A program made the translations under genes and the position numbers. Positions 1 through 10,436 of a stretch of 64,000 bases of DNA are shown here, piece after piece. How positions within the stretch are numbered: the stretch's first letter is position 1; the number at the start of each line of letters is the position of its first letter. This DNA comes from Vicugna pacos (lineage: Eukaryota; Chordata; Mammalia; Artiodactyla; Camelidae). The notes beneath the pieces were generated by a model. That model was given only the letters and a program-made list of their open reading frames with translations. It ran no database searches and had not been told where the DNA came from. Location of the stretch: NCBI RefSeq assembly GCF_048564905.1, contig NC_132995.1, positions 60,628,639-60,692,638 on the forward strand, read 5' to 3'.

Positions 1-22
1 CAAATTCCTACTGACCTCCCAG
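1..22 (+). CDS. NBPF: NBPF-like large Olduvai exon, 3' end only
   Basis: These 22 bases end in CCCAG before a GTAGCC donor and match the last 22 bases of the exon at 1,875-2,089. They are the 3' tip of an upstream large Olduvai exon that starts outside the window. The left gene therefore has at least one more Olduvai repeat 5' of what is seen here. Confidence 0.75.
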
Positions 23-1021
23 GTAGCCTTTGTAGTTTTGGTCCCCACACACTGTCTAGACTGAAGAAGGTCTTCACCGAAGGTCGACCTTAGTGACACA
101 TATTGGTTCAACCCAGAGAAAAGGATGGATTGTGAAACACAGACATCATTTGGGCCAGGGAGCCTTGATCCTTTTCTAGGCCCACTTCATGTATCTGTCA
201 CCCTGGATGCAAAGTCAGGCCATGGGACCAAAATCAGGGGTGAGAACCTGTCACCCACCTTGGGTGGACATCCACAGGAAGAGTGTGTCAGAGATAGATT
301 GGGTCAACTGTGTCTTCCAAGCTACTGTGGTCTAATTATTCTTTTTGGACAGTGGCCCTGGCCTATCTTGGCCTGTCCACACACACTGGTAGCTTTGCCT
401 ATATGTTAGGTGAAGTGGTGTCTCTGGTTTCACTGATCTCCGCCGAAGTCTTCATCTACGTGGTGATGCTTTATCTTAGCTATGTAGCCATCAGAACGCC
501 AGGAAAGAACCAAGTGTCCCTTTACCTTGCTTGAATGTTCTCATGTAGTAAGGCTGGGCTCTGACATTCCCTCCAGCCTTGAATGCCCATTGTTTCGGTG
601 TAGCCCCAAATTTCTCTTTGATATGAATGTTTCTAGCATTCATCTAGTCTCAAGCAGAGTTCCTCCATAGCATCAGCAACCACATAATCTGATGGGACAA
701 ACCAATATTGTAGAAAGAATTCTAGAAGCAACTCAGCTGGTTTCTAAGACGTTTTGTGAAAATATACTATTAACTCGAAAGATTCAGCAGACGGGATAGT
801 AGGAGAAAGCTCAAGCAGATCAGCCAGAGAATTTCCCCCAAGCACTTGGAAGCAGTCCTGTCTAATTCTCCTAAGACTTAAGTGTCCTGCAATACCTTTG
901 CTAAAATATTATGTTCTTGCCCTGAGAATATTAATGTCCTTTTGGTACCTGTGTTCAGTGAGTTGGCGTGTATGAGGGTGAATTGTTTATTGTGACCTGC
1001 TGTCTCTGAATTTCTTACCAG

Positions 1022-1073
1022 AAAATCAGAATGAGTGTGACGAAGCAGCTGGACAAGAGCCAGTGTCCACCAG
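1022..1073 (+). CDS. NBPF: NBPF-like small Olduvai exon (52 bp), repeat 1
   Basis: The exon is exactly 52 bp, the usual size of the small exon of an NBPF Olduvai doublet. It follows a TTTCTTACCAG acceptor and precedes a GTAATT donor. With one base carried from the previous exon it reads ENQNECDEAAGQEPVST and leaves two bases. Small acidic or glutamine-rich linkers of this kind join successive Olduvai domains. It pairs with the large exon at 1,875. The right arm has no equivalent because it is truncated upstream of it. Confidence 0.82.
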
Positions 1074-1874
1074 GTAATTCTGAAGATTACTGGGCTGTTA
1101 ATGTCAGTGGTGACACCAGAAGACCTCAGATGTGGGAAAAGAGAACGTGCTGAGCATGACTCTTTCATCCATTCACTCAACAGCCAACTAGGCACCTGAA
1201 AAATGTTGTTTCTTTCCATTGTGTCAGTTGTGTGTGTCTGAATTTCTGAATGTCTCAAGTTTAGTCCTGGACAGTGATTTGACCACGGTGCACTAGCCAG
1301 ACTTGGGGGTCCCTGTAGTCAGCTGCTGTCCCCTCTGTGGATAAAAGCAGTGTAAGATGCACATATGTTTTGAGCCAGTTTGGCCTCAGTATGGTGATGA
1401 GTATTTGACTGCAAGTGAGGAAACATAAAAAAAAAAATCAAAATTGTATCAAAATATTGAGAAAATACTCCTTGAAGTTAGAAGTTACATGCCTGTAAAT
1501 CCTCCAAGAGCTCTACTTGCTTGGGCACCGCCTGTATAGTTCAATGCAATGTATGCAAAATTGGGAGCCAAGATTTTAGTCCTGTGTGTTTGCTCGGCAT
1601 CATACCTGGAGCACACAGGGAGTATTGAAGTGTTTCTTGAACTGCTGGTTGCATGGCCAGTGCTTGGAGCACCTGCTGCTGTCTCCCTCTCCCACCCCAT
1701 GGTGGCCACAATGTGCATGGCACATAGGAGAATAGTTATTTCCCTCTTTAAGGGGACTGCCCCCTGGCTTTCTGTGTCCATTCCCTTTGCCTCCCCTATC
1801 AGAACCAGCTAGGACAGCTTGGTCTCTGATCCTCTTAGTTTAATTTTCTGTCATCCCTTTCCCACTTGGCACAG

Positions 1875-2089
1875 CATTCAGCTCGAGGCGTTTGAGAAGG
1901 ACGAAGTGATCCAAGAGCCCCAGGATGAATGTGTTTTGAATCCTTCAGTTTTCCAAGAGGGATCTGACTGCAACCGGCTAGACAGTGAAGGCAAATTGCT
2001 ATTTGATGAAGAGAAAGTTGGCCGTGATCTCGATGTAGTTGGTGCTTGCTCCCAAGTTGCAGAAGATGAAATTCCAGGTGACCTCCCAG
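1875..2089 (+). CDS. NBPF: NBPF-like large Olduvai exon, repeat 1
   Basis: This 215-bp exon lies between a pyrimidine-rich acceptor ending GGCACAG and a GTAGCC donor. With the preceding 52-bp exon it makes a 267-bp, 89-codon module, so repeats join without shifting frame. The protein includes IQEPQDECVLNPSVFQEGSD and later FDEEKVGRDLDVVGACSQVA, which parallels the NBPF pattern of an acidic QDSLDEC-type start followed by an FEEDKV..SSHVE-type end (compared from memory). The palindrome breakpoint equivalent lies inside this exon at 1,930. It differs strongly from the next large exon (about 71% identity) although the introns are 95-98% identical. Confidence 0.83.
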
Positions 2090-3840
2090 GTAGCCTTTCT
2101 AGTTTTCTTCCCCACACACTGTCTACAATGAAGAATGTCTCCCCTGAAGGTCGATCCTAGTGACATACATTGATTTAACCCAGAGAAAAGGTTGGCTATG
2201 AAAGTAGTCATCATTTTGGCCAGGGAGCCTTGGTCCTTTTCTAGGCTCAATCCTTGTATCTGACTTCCTAGACCCAAAGTTAGGCGACGGGACCCAAATC
2301 AGGGGTCACTAACTGTCACCCACCTTCGCTGATCATCCACAGGAAGTGTCTGTCAGACGTTGTTTGGGTCAAATGTTACTTGCAAGCTACAGTGATCGAA
2401 TTCTTCTTTTTGGACAATGTCCCTGGCCTTCCTTGGCATGTCCAAACAGGCTGGTAGCCTTGCCTATATGTTAGGTGAAGTGGTATCTCTGTTATCAGTG
2501 ATCTCAGCCCGAGTCTTCATCTTCCTCATGTTGGCTTCTCTTAGCTAAGTTGGAATCTGAAAACCAGGAAAGAACCAAGTGTCCCTTTACCTTGCTTGGA
2601 TGTTCCTATGAAGTACGGCTGGGCTCTGGCAGTCCCTCCAGCCTTGAATGCCCATTGTTTCTGTGTAGCCCCAGATTTTCTCTTTCATTTGAAAGTCGGT
2701 AGAATTCATCCTCTCTCAGGCAGAAATGCCTCCGTAATATCAGCAAGCACATTATCTGATGGGATGAACCAATATTGTAGGAAGAATTCTAGACGGAAAC
2801 TCAGCTGATTTCTAGGACTTTGAGGGAAAATAAAGTATGAAATCTGCAGACTCGGCTGATAGGGTATTGGGAGAAAGCTCAACCAGATGAGCCAGAGAAT
2901 TTCCCCCAAGCATTTGGAAGCAGTCCTGTCTAATTCTCCTAAGACTTCAGTGTCCTGAAATACCGTTCATAAAATATTCTGTTGTTGCCCTGAGGATATT
3001 AACGTCCTTGTGGTACCTGTGTTCAGTGAGTTGGCGTGTGTGAGGTATGATTTGTTTATTGTGACTTGCTGTCTCTGAATTTCTTACCAGAAAATCAGAA
3101 CGAGTGTGACGAAGCAGCTGGACAAGAGCCAGTGTCTGCCAGGTAATTCTGAAGATTTCCGGGCTGTTCATGTCCGTGGTGCCACCAGAAGGCCTCAGAT
3201 GTGGGAAAAGAGAACGTGCTGAACGTGACTCTTTCATCCTTTCGCTCAACAGCCAACTAGGCACCTGAAAAATGTTGTTTCTTTCCATTGTGTCAGTTGT
3301 GTGTGTCTGAATTTCTGAATGTCTCAAGTTTAGTCCTGGACAGTGATTTGACCACGGTGCACTAGCCAGACTTGGGGGTCCCTGTAGTCAGCTGCTGCCC
3401 CCTGTGTGGATAAAGGCAGTGAAAGATGCACATATGTTTTGAGCCAGTTTGGCCTCAGTATGGTGATGAGTATTTGACTGCAAGTGAGGAAACATAAAAA
3501 AAAAATCAAAATTGTATCAAAATATTGAGATAATACTCCTTGAAGTTAGAAGTTACATGTCTGTAATTCCTCCAAAAGCTGTATTTGCTTGAGCACTGTC
3601 TGTATTGTTTAATGCAAAGTATGCATAATGTGGGAGCCAAGATTTTAGTCGTCTGTGTTTGCTGGCCGTCATGCCTGGAGCACACAGGGAGAGTCCAAGT
3701 GCCCCTTGAACTGCTGGTTGCATGGTCAGTGCTCAGAGCACCGGCTGCTCTCTCCCTCTCCCATCCCACGTTGGCCACACTGTGCATGACACATAGGAGA
3801 ATAGTTATTTCCCTCTTTAAGGGGACTGCCCCCTGGCTTT
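2068..3840 (+). repeat. Tandem Olduvai unit, copy 2
   Basis: Direct repeat of 1-1,775. It begins inside the 3' end of the large exon at 1,875-2,089 and ends about 95 bp before the large exon at 3,935. Its 52-bp exon (3,091-3,142) differs from that of copy 1 at three positions. The right palindrome arm contains a copy of this unit (about 50,740-52,500) but no copy 1. Confidence 0.88.
3091..3142 (+). CDS. NBPF: NBPF-like small Olduvai exon (52 bp), repeat 2
   Basis: Second 52-bp exon, after TTCTTACCAG and before GTAATT. It reads ENQNECDEAAGQEPVSA in phase with the exon before it. It differs from the repeat-1 small exon at only three positions. The corresponding exon in the right arm (51,434-51,485) carries the repeat-1 bases at those positions, which suggests gene conversion between units. 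Confidence 0.82.
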
Positions 3841-3934
3841 TTATGAACCGTATCTCTGCTTTACATCAATATGCTGACTCTGTCTCTAATCGTCTGAGTT
3901 TAATTTTCTGTCATCCCTTTCCCACCTGGCACAG

Positions 3935-4149
3935 CATGGATCTACTGGAGGTTCAGAATGACGACGTGCTCCAGGAGTCCCAGGATGAATGTGTTTTGGC
4001 GCCTTCCATTCACCAGGAAGGTTCTGACTGCTATGAGAAGTACAGTGATGGAAAATTTGCATTTCCTGAAGAGAAAGTGATATGTGCTCTGGAGGTAGCC
4101 TGTGGTTCCTCGCATGTTAAAGCAGATGAAATTGGAGCTGACTTCCCAG
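3935..4149 (+). CDS. NBPF: NBPF-like large Olduvai exon, repeat 2
   Basis: A 215-bp exon after GGCACAG and before GTAGTC. It reads through MDLLEVQNDDVLQESQDECV, then FPEEKVICALEVACGSSHVK, a close parallel to the NBPF stretch ending in SSHVE. It leaves one base, which completes a Glu codon with the 52-bp exon at 6,595. An L1 fragment (4,261-5,738) sits in the intron right after it. The right-arm copy at 50,427-50,641 encodes the same residues. Confidence 0.87.
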
Positions 4150-4260
4150 GTAGTCTGCATGATCTTTGCTCCGCAGAATCTGTCTTGTCTCAGAGAATTC
4201 CCTTTCATGTGTAGACTATATGCATAAATATTGTTTTGAATCAGGCCCAACAATTCCCTT

Positions 4261-5738
4261 TATTTAATTACTTATTTACTTATTTATTTGCAGTATAGTC
4301 AGTTTACAATGTGTCAATTTTTGGGTTACAGCATAATATTTCAGTCCTACATCTATATACGTATATTCCCTTTTACATTCCCTTCCATTGTCGGTTACTA
4401 CAAGATACTGAATGTAGTTCCCAGTCCTATATAGAAGAAATTTGTTGTTTTTCTTTTATATACATAATAGTTAATATTTGCACATCTCAAATTCCCAATT
4501 TATCCCTTCCCAACCCCTTTGTCTCCAATAACCATAATTTCTTTCCTATGTCTGTGAGTTTCTCTCTGTTTTGTAGATAACTTCATTAGTGTCTTCTTTC
4601 TTTTTTAGATCCCACACGTGCGTGATATCATGTGTTCCTTTTCTTTCTCTTTCTGGCTTGCTTCACTTAGAATGACCATCTCCAGATTCATCCTTGTTGC
4701 TGCAAATGGCCCTGATTTTATTCTTTTGTATGGCTCGGTAGTATTCCGTTCTATAAATATACCAGTTTCTTTATCCAGCCATCTGTGGATGGACATTAAG
4801 GTTGTTTCCATGTCTTGGCTATGTATACAGCACTGCTATTAACATCAGGGTGCGTGTGTCTTTTCAAATTAGACTTCCCTCTGGATGTATGCCCAGGAGT
4901 GAGATTCCTGGATCATAAGGTAAGTCTCTTTGTTGTTTTTTGAGGAATATCCATACTGTTGTCTGTAATGTCTGCACCAACTACATGCCCAGCAATAGTG
5001 TAGGAGGGTTCCCATTACTCCACACCCTTTCCAGCATTTAGGGTTTATGAACTTTTAATAAAGTCCATTCTGACTGATGTGAGGTGATACCTCATTGTAA
5101 TTTTGATTTGCATTCCTCTGGTAGTTAGCAGTATTCAGCATTTTTTCATGTACCTATTGGCCATTTGTGTGCCTTCCGTGAAGAATTCATTTTTAGGTCC
5201 TGTGGCCATGTTTGGTTTTTTCTTGTTGTTGTTATTAAGCTGTATATGCTGTTTATATAGTCTGGAAATAAACCTTTGTCAACTGTATCATGTGCAAATA
5301 TTTTCTCCCATTCTGTAAGTTGTTGTTTTGTTTTGCTGATGGTTCCCTTTGCTGTGTAAAAAGCTTTTAAGTTTAATTACATCCCATTTGTTAACTTTTC
5401 CTTTTATTTCTATTGCCTGAGTAGACTGCCCCAGGAGAACATTGCTAAGATTTATGTCAAAAATGTTTCAGCTATGTTATCTTCTCGGAGGTTTATCGTG
5501 TCTTGTCATATATCTAAGTGATTAAGCCACTGTGAGTTTATTTTTGTTTATAGTGTGATGGAGTGTCCTCACTTCATTGCTGTATGTGTGGCTGTCCAGT
5601 TTCCCCAACACCACTTGCTGAAGAGCCTGTCTTTTCTCCATTGTATGTTCTTGCCTTCTTTGTTGAAGATGAAGTGACTGTAATTCTGTGGGTTTACTTC
5701 TGGGCTCTCCATTCTGTTCCATACAATTACCTTTAAAG
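4261..5738 (-). mobile_element. L1 3' fragment (ORF2 C-terminal part plus 3' UTR)
   Basis: Read on the minus strand it carries the end of L1 ORF2, the familiar TGGAATACTACTGAGCCATA-like stretch and a 3' end of the ATTGTAAACTGACTATACT type with an A-rich tail. It is 5' truncated and lies in the intron between Olduvai repeats 2 and 3. The right arm has the same insertion at 48,845-50,317, so it predates the arm duplication. Confidence 0.9.
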
Positions 5739-6594
5739 TAACACATTCCCTGAGTTCGTAAAGTTAGCTCAATTCCTAGTCATGTCTGTTGCACTGGCAA
5801 ATCACTGGACCCATCACGGTCCTGCCAGACTCCCATATAGCTCTCCAATTGTGTCATAGGAAGTAACTTTCCGGTCTCCTAATTTTGAATGAATCTCTTA
5901 TCTTGCATTTAATGCTCTAATTTTCATTCCTAAGCAATGTGCCTGAGATTCTATACCTGTCTGAGGCTTTTGACAGTTTAGTTTATGTCTTTGGAGATGT
6001 CACTCCTTTGGTTGTTTCTGTCAACCCAAGTCTGTCTCCTTCCATTTGTCTTACCTTATCCAGAGGCTTCTGAAACCAGAACAGAAGCACCACTGCCATC
6101 TTTGGTGTGTTTCTCTGAAGCAAGGCAGGGTCCTGGAACACCCAGCCTTATGAATGCCCACTCTTTGTTGGTGGCACTGAAGAGTGTTTAGACTATGTTT
6201 AGATTCTGCTCATCAGTCTAATGTCAATGGAGAATGCATCTACCCTAATAAGAGACAGCATTTCAGATTGAAAAATCCTGAATATTTGAGCAGCTTTCTA
6301 GGAGGTAGCTCGGCAGTCCCTCAGGATCTGTGGGTAAAAGGATGAGGTTACTGTTTGCCTAGACTCAGGACATAGTGTGCGGACATCCTGTCATATTATG
6401 AAGACATGTCTAGGGTCTCAAGAAGCAAATCCAGTGCCTTCTTGTGAGGTTCTATCTACGGCCTCCTGGAAGATTTCTCCCACAGTACCCTGTTATCACA
6501 TTGCACCCATTGCCAAAGTGCTGATTTTGGCATGGTTTTGCTCATACGTAAATGAGTTTTGCCCAGTGTGACTGTCCTCTTAATTCATTTACAG
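5739..6594 (+). other. NBPF intron sequence, no gene seen
   Basis: Intron between the L1 fragment and the small exon at 6,595. I see no recognisable repeat or gene in it. The right-arm counterpart is about 47,980-48,844. Confidence 0.6.
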
Positions 6595-6646
6595 AAAACC
6601 AAAATGATCAAGATGGGTTGAAAGGAGCAGAGCCAGTTATCTGCAG
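6595..6646 (+). CDS. NBPF: NBPF-like small Olduvai exon (52 bp), repeat 3
   Basis: A 52-bp exon with acceptor TTTACAG and donor GTAATT. It reads ENQNDQDGLKGAEPVIC in phase, with its last AG completed as Arg by the next exon. The right-arm copy at 47,928-47,979 is identical. Confidence 0.84.
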
Positions 6647-7411
6647 GTAATTTTGAATATTTGTGCACTGTTGATGAAATGTGACTTCTGCAGTCCCCTA
6701 ATCCAGGAAACAGCAGGAATGCAAGCGTATGATCCACTTTGCCAACCAGGAGTATCTTTTTTGTGATGTTTTCTGCTTACATTTTGATACATATATTGTT
6801 TCCTATTTCTCATTAACTTCTCAAGTGTACACCCAATTCAGTTGACCAGGTGATCTATGATACAGTGATTTCTGTGCACTCATTTGTTCTCTCTGGTGTC
6901 ATTTACAGAGTGAGATGCAAATCTGCTTTCGGCCTGTTTTGTCTTAGCATGTTGACATGTGTTTCATAGCAAGAAGTGGACACAAACAGTGATATAATAA
7001 TATCATGCCACCATAAAGAGAGAAAGAGGCCTTAGCGGCATGAGATCTCTGGGACACTAGGGTGCCCCCAGTAGTATACACTTAATCTCCATGTAGCAGT
7101 CAGTGCACCTTAAATGAAAGGGTGAAAACCACTCTTACATGAGTCTATGTTATGGGTCATGACTGCAGTATAGAGATAATCAGTCTCTTTCTTCATCAGC
7201 TGTTATTTGGCCAGAGCACTGAGCACCCCTCTCCTTTCTGTCTCCTGCTCCTCAAAAACACACACTGTCTCACCAGAAAAGTCAGTTTTTTCTGCTTAAA
7301 GGATCACCCTTTGGCTTCCTTCACCGCTCCCTTAAACAGTTCATCTAAAGCAGATAGGACTCTAGATTTCTGATTGGTATTAGGTTAATCTTCGGTCTCC
7401 CTACCCGCCAG

Positions 7412-7587
7412 GCTCAGCACAGAGCTGCCGCAGATGGTAGAGGATGACATCCCACGGCACTCACTGGAGGAGTACTATTTGACTTACTTAGCTCTTCCTG
7501 ACCTGTCAGACTCCTTCTGGCCTTATAGGAGCGCCGCCATCTACTCATTTGAGGGATTGGAACTCTCTTATGCTCGGGATGTAACCA
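7412..7587 (+). CDS. NBPF: NBPF-like large Olduvai exon, repeat 3 (canonical type)
   Basis: A 176-bp exon after CCCGCCAG and before a consensus GTGAGT donor. With its 52-bp partner it is 228 bp, 76 codons. The protein starts RLSTELPQMVEDDIPRHSLE and continues with EEYYLT, PDLSDSFWPYRS and IYSFEGLELSYARDV. This is the clearest Olduvai match in the window. The order LS.EL, (D/H)SL(D/E)..Y, DS..PYRS, (Y/F)SFE is that of the terminal NBPF domains, where the human sequence has DSFQHYRSVFYSFEEEH (from memory). The right copy at 46,984-47,159 has one Ala-to-Thr change. The domain family is linked to the myomegalin-related coiled-coil proteins, but the cellular role of NBPF proteins is poorly known. 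Confidence 0.92.
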
Positions 7588-8600
7588 GTGAGTACTCTCT
7601 TATCGATGTGATAAACCTCCAACTGCACTGCCAGGTAGAGCTGGTGTCTTTTGCGCTTCACACCTCTGGCGGTGCCGAGCTATGGCGTCCCTGTGGGCAG
7701 ACCCTATACATTTATATTGAGAAGGTTTAGGTTCTAGAATTCAGTTTTAAGCACACACATCATGCGGGCCAGGGAACTGTGCTCTCTATCCCAGGTCAAG
7801 CCTATGTGTTGGGTCCCAAGATAGGTCACTGAACCGAAGGCAAGTGTGACAATGTCACTCACCTCTGTGCAGTTGTACAGAGGTGTCTTTTTTCATGATT
7901 CCCATCAAATGTCGATTTTACTTATAAGGTTCTCATGTTCATACCCCTAAAATATCCCTGGAATTTCTTTCCTACAAAAGATGTTGACAGTGTTAACTAC
8001 ACCTCTGGATTTGTTGTTTCCCTGGGGTCACTGCCGTCATCCCCAGTGTCCGTCTCCTCTAAGTGGAGGAGCCACCTGAACACCAGGACACAAACATCCC
8101 TACTATCACCTTGCATGTATCTTTCCATGAAGTGCGGCTGACCCCAGCATTTCCCCACTCCATGAAGGGCTGATGGTTCTGTTTAGCACAAAGCTCATTT
8201 TCATGCTAGGGTTTGTAGATTCCAACCATTATTTTGTTTTCAGTGTATAAAGTCTGCTAAACCAGCCAGCATACGGTGAGGGAAGGCTGAATATTACAGT
8301 ATTCTTTTTAGAATGCAGATGGGCTATTCCACAGACTATGTGGGGAAAAGATACATTTCACTCCTGACTCGGACCTGGAAAAGGTGATTGTGGTGAGGAG
8401 ATACTGCCCAGGGGTCAAGAAAGCAAACCCAGGCAGGTCCAGAAGACGCAACGTGAGGTCTCCAGGGAATATTATTCTTACAGTATCCTCCTGTGCCACT
8501 GGTGATACTTTTTTCCCTGGGATAGTATTGGATACCTAACTATTGACATATGTAGGGGGATCTGCTTAATGTTTCTTGCCCTGTCTGAATTGATCCATAG

Positions 8601-8652
8601 AAAATCATCCTGTTGTTGAGGAAGAAGAGGAACAAGACCATATATATTCCAG
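8601..8652 (+). CDS. NBPF: NBPF-like small Olduvai exon (52 bp), repeat 4
   Basis: A 52-bp exon after TCCATAG and before GTAATT. It reads KNHPVVEEEEEQDHIYS in phase. The VEEEEEQD core resembles the acidic VEEDQD linker of human NBPF small exons. The right copy at 45,919-45,970 is identical. A tetranucleotide microsatellite starts about 40 bp after the donor in both arms. Confidence 0.86.
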
Positions 8653-8692
8653 GTAATTCTGAAGACTCAGGGGTCTTTTGTTTTCTTTCTGC

Positions 8693-8745
8693 TATCTATC
8701 TGTCTGTCTGTCTATCTATCTATCTGTCTATCTGTCTGTCATCTA
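8693..8745 (+). repeat. TCTA/TCTG tetranucleotide microsatellite
   Basis: Runs of CTAT and CTGT units just after the repeat-4 small exon. The right arm has the complementary GATA/GACA run at about 45,826-45,879 with slightly different unit order. Confidence 0.9.
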
Positions 8746-8815
8746 TTTATTTATGTATTTCAAAGTATAGTCAGTTTACAATGTTGTGTCGATTTCTGGT
8801 CTACAGCATAATGAA
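8746..8815 (-). mobile_element. Short L1 3'-end fragment
   Basis: About 70 bp matching the last part of the L1 3' UTR in antisense (AGTATAGTCAGTTTACAATG). It abuts the microsatellite, which may have grown from its A-rich tail. The right arm copy is at about 45,762-45,826. Confidence 0.7.
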
Positions 8816-9566
8816 GAATCATGGCTCTTAATTTAATGTTGATGTATGGTGAGGTCAGATCCAGGGAAATGAGAAACTGCTGAATATGCCTAATTCTTCC
8901 ATTCAGACAACCACAGTGTGTCCCTTTAACAATGCTGTCTATGTTAACTGTACGTTTATAAGCCCCTTTGATAATCTCTCTCCAATGGAGTAACTGCATT
9001 CAGTTGATACATGGGTGCTAACCTGTCCGGGATTTCTCGGACTCTCCTTCTCTGTTTTTATTATAAGCAGCATAGGATGCATTTCTGCCTTTCACTCTTT
9101 GTTCTTAGCACTGACAAGTATTTCATAACAAGAAAAGTACTTAGAAGACCAAAATTCATATCACATCTCAGTGGTAGAGAAAAGGCATTGGAGACACAGG
9201 ATTATGCTGCCAGAGTCTTGTTCCCTCAGCTGTTGCATGTAAATTTCAACAAAACTCATGCAAGAGTTGAAGCCTCCCTTGTAGTTTCTGAGTGTGTGTC
9301 CTGACTAATGTGTACTGAGGTGGTTCCGTCTCCTTCGTCCTGAGCTCTTTTTGTGGTCAGTGCTGGGACCACCTCCTGCTCTGTCTGTCTCCTATTCCCA
9401 TTATAAGCACACTCTGGCCCCAGATGGAGGAAGATTGTTATATCTCGCTTTGTGGAGAATGTCCATTTGTTTTCTGCGACCAGTCCCTTAACACTCCCAT
9501 CAAACCCAGCTAGGACCCTGTGTTCGCTCATCCGTTTTGTTTAATCCTCAGTGCACCTGACCCCAG

Positions 9567-9742
9567 AAGGCTCAGTAGTGAGCAGCCGGTGGTAGAAGAG
9601 AATGAAGGCCCACAGGACTCACTGGATGAATGTTATTTGACCAGTTCGGTTGGCCATGACCTGTCAGACTCCTGTAGTCCTGACAGAGGTGCCTCATTCC
9701 CATGGGACCAACAGGGAGTCTTCTCAGCGCTTGCTGTAGATG
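9567..9742 (+). CDS. NBPF: NBPF-like large Olduvai exon, repeat 4
   Basis: A 176-bp exon after ACCCCAG and before a GTGAGT donor. It reads RLSSEQPVVEENEGPQDSLD, then ECYLTSSVGHDLSDSCSP and a segment ending SALAVD. The QDSLDECY..P/S..DLSDSC signature is diagnostic for Olduvai; human repeats have QDSLDRCYSTP and DSCQPYRS (from memory). It is the last recognisable Olduvai exon. The right copy at 44,829-45,004 differs by one residue (Gln to Arg in PQDSLD). Confidence 0.92.
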
Positions 9743-9947
9743 GTGAGTACTCCCCCGAATAGAGCACACGGCTCCTAGTGGGTCCCCAGTTATCCTCACA
9801 GACTTTGTAGCCAATGAACTGTATACACAACGAGAGTGATTTCTGTAAAAAGGCCCTGAGACTTGGGTTCTCTTTAATCAGGCTGTGGGATTTAATTTGC
9901 AAACGGCATCATGTGGGTAAGACAACTTTCCTTTCTCCTCATCCCAG

Positions 9948-10009
9948 GACGCCCTGTGACACCTGGACCGCCCGCACCAGTGCAGGCTGTTGGTATCAAG
10001 TCAGGCTAG
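9948..10009 (+). CDS. NBPF: Candidate terminal exon of left NBPF-like gene
   Basis: A strong pyrimidine tract ends in CATCCCAG at 9,947. The single base left by the previous exon joins GA to give Gly, and the frame continues RPVTPGPPAPVQAVGIKSG to a TAG at 10,007-10,009. AATAAA follows at 10,431. A short non-Olduvai tail after the last repeat fits the family. An alternative is to skip this exon and splice to 12,003, which is also in phase. RNA data would be needed to choose. The right-arm copy is at 44,562-44,623. Confidence 0.55.
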
Positions 10010-10430
10010 AGAGGGGAAGTGAGATGTGTGGGGTGTGGCCCGGCCCTGCCAGGCCATCATTCAGCATGGGCAGGAGAGGCCAATCTCCCCTACACGGATT
10101 GGCTGAGGTGAATGAACGGGACACATCAATGATCCTCGGGTCCATCCTATTTCTGGGCTCTGATCATGACCTGTGAACAGTGTGGACAGCTGTGACTCCG
10201 GCAGTAGGGCCGCAGGGGACCTGCTCTTTAGCCCCATCCGCCCTGAACAGGGAGAAATACTGTAGGCACAGCACAAGCACTTGATCTTTAAGGACAACTT
10301 CAGATTTCATTGGAGGCTTTTCCCTACTTTCCTAAGTAATGCTAATGGGCATTCCTTGTGATGTTTGATAAACTATTTTGCCTTTTCCCATGCAAATGCA
10401 GAGAATATTGAGCACAGTTTAATAAAAGCC

Positions 10431-10436
10431 ATTAGT
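10431..10436 (+). promoter_or_regulatory. Possible polyadenylation signal AATAAA (left gene, short 3' end)
   Basis: AATAAA lies about 420 bp after the candidate stop codon at 10,007-10,009. A second AATAAA occurs about 170 bp further on. The right arm keeps the same hexamer on the minus strand at 44,146-44,151. Confidence 0.4.

Larger units (their letters stand above)
1..1775 (+). repeat. Tandem Olduvai unit, copy 1 (partial at window edge)
   Basis: Bases 1-1,775 align to 2,068-3,840 with a constant offset of about 2,068-2,070. Intron sequence is very similar: 1,221-1,430 against 3,290-3,499 shows only about four or five differences in 210 bp. The unit holds the 3' end of one large Olduvai exon, an intron and one 52-bp exon. 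High identity ends about 100 bp before the next large exon. Confidence 0.88.
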
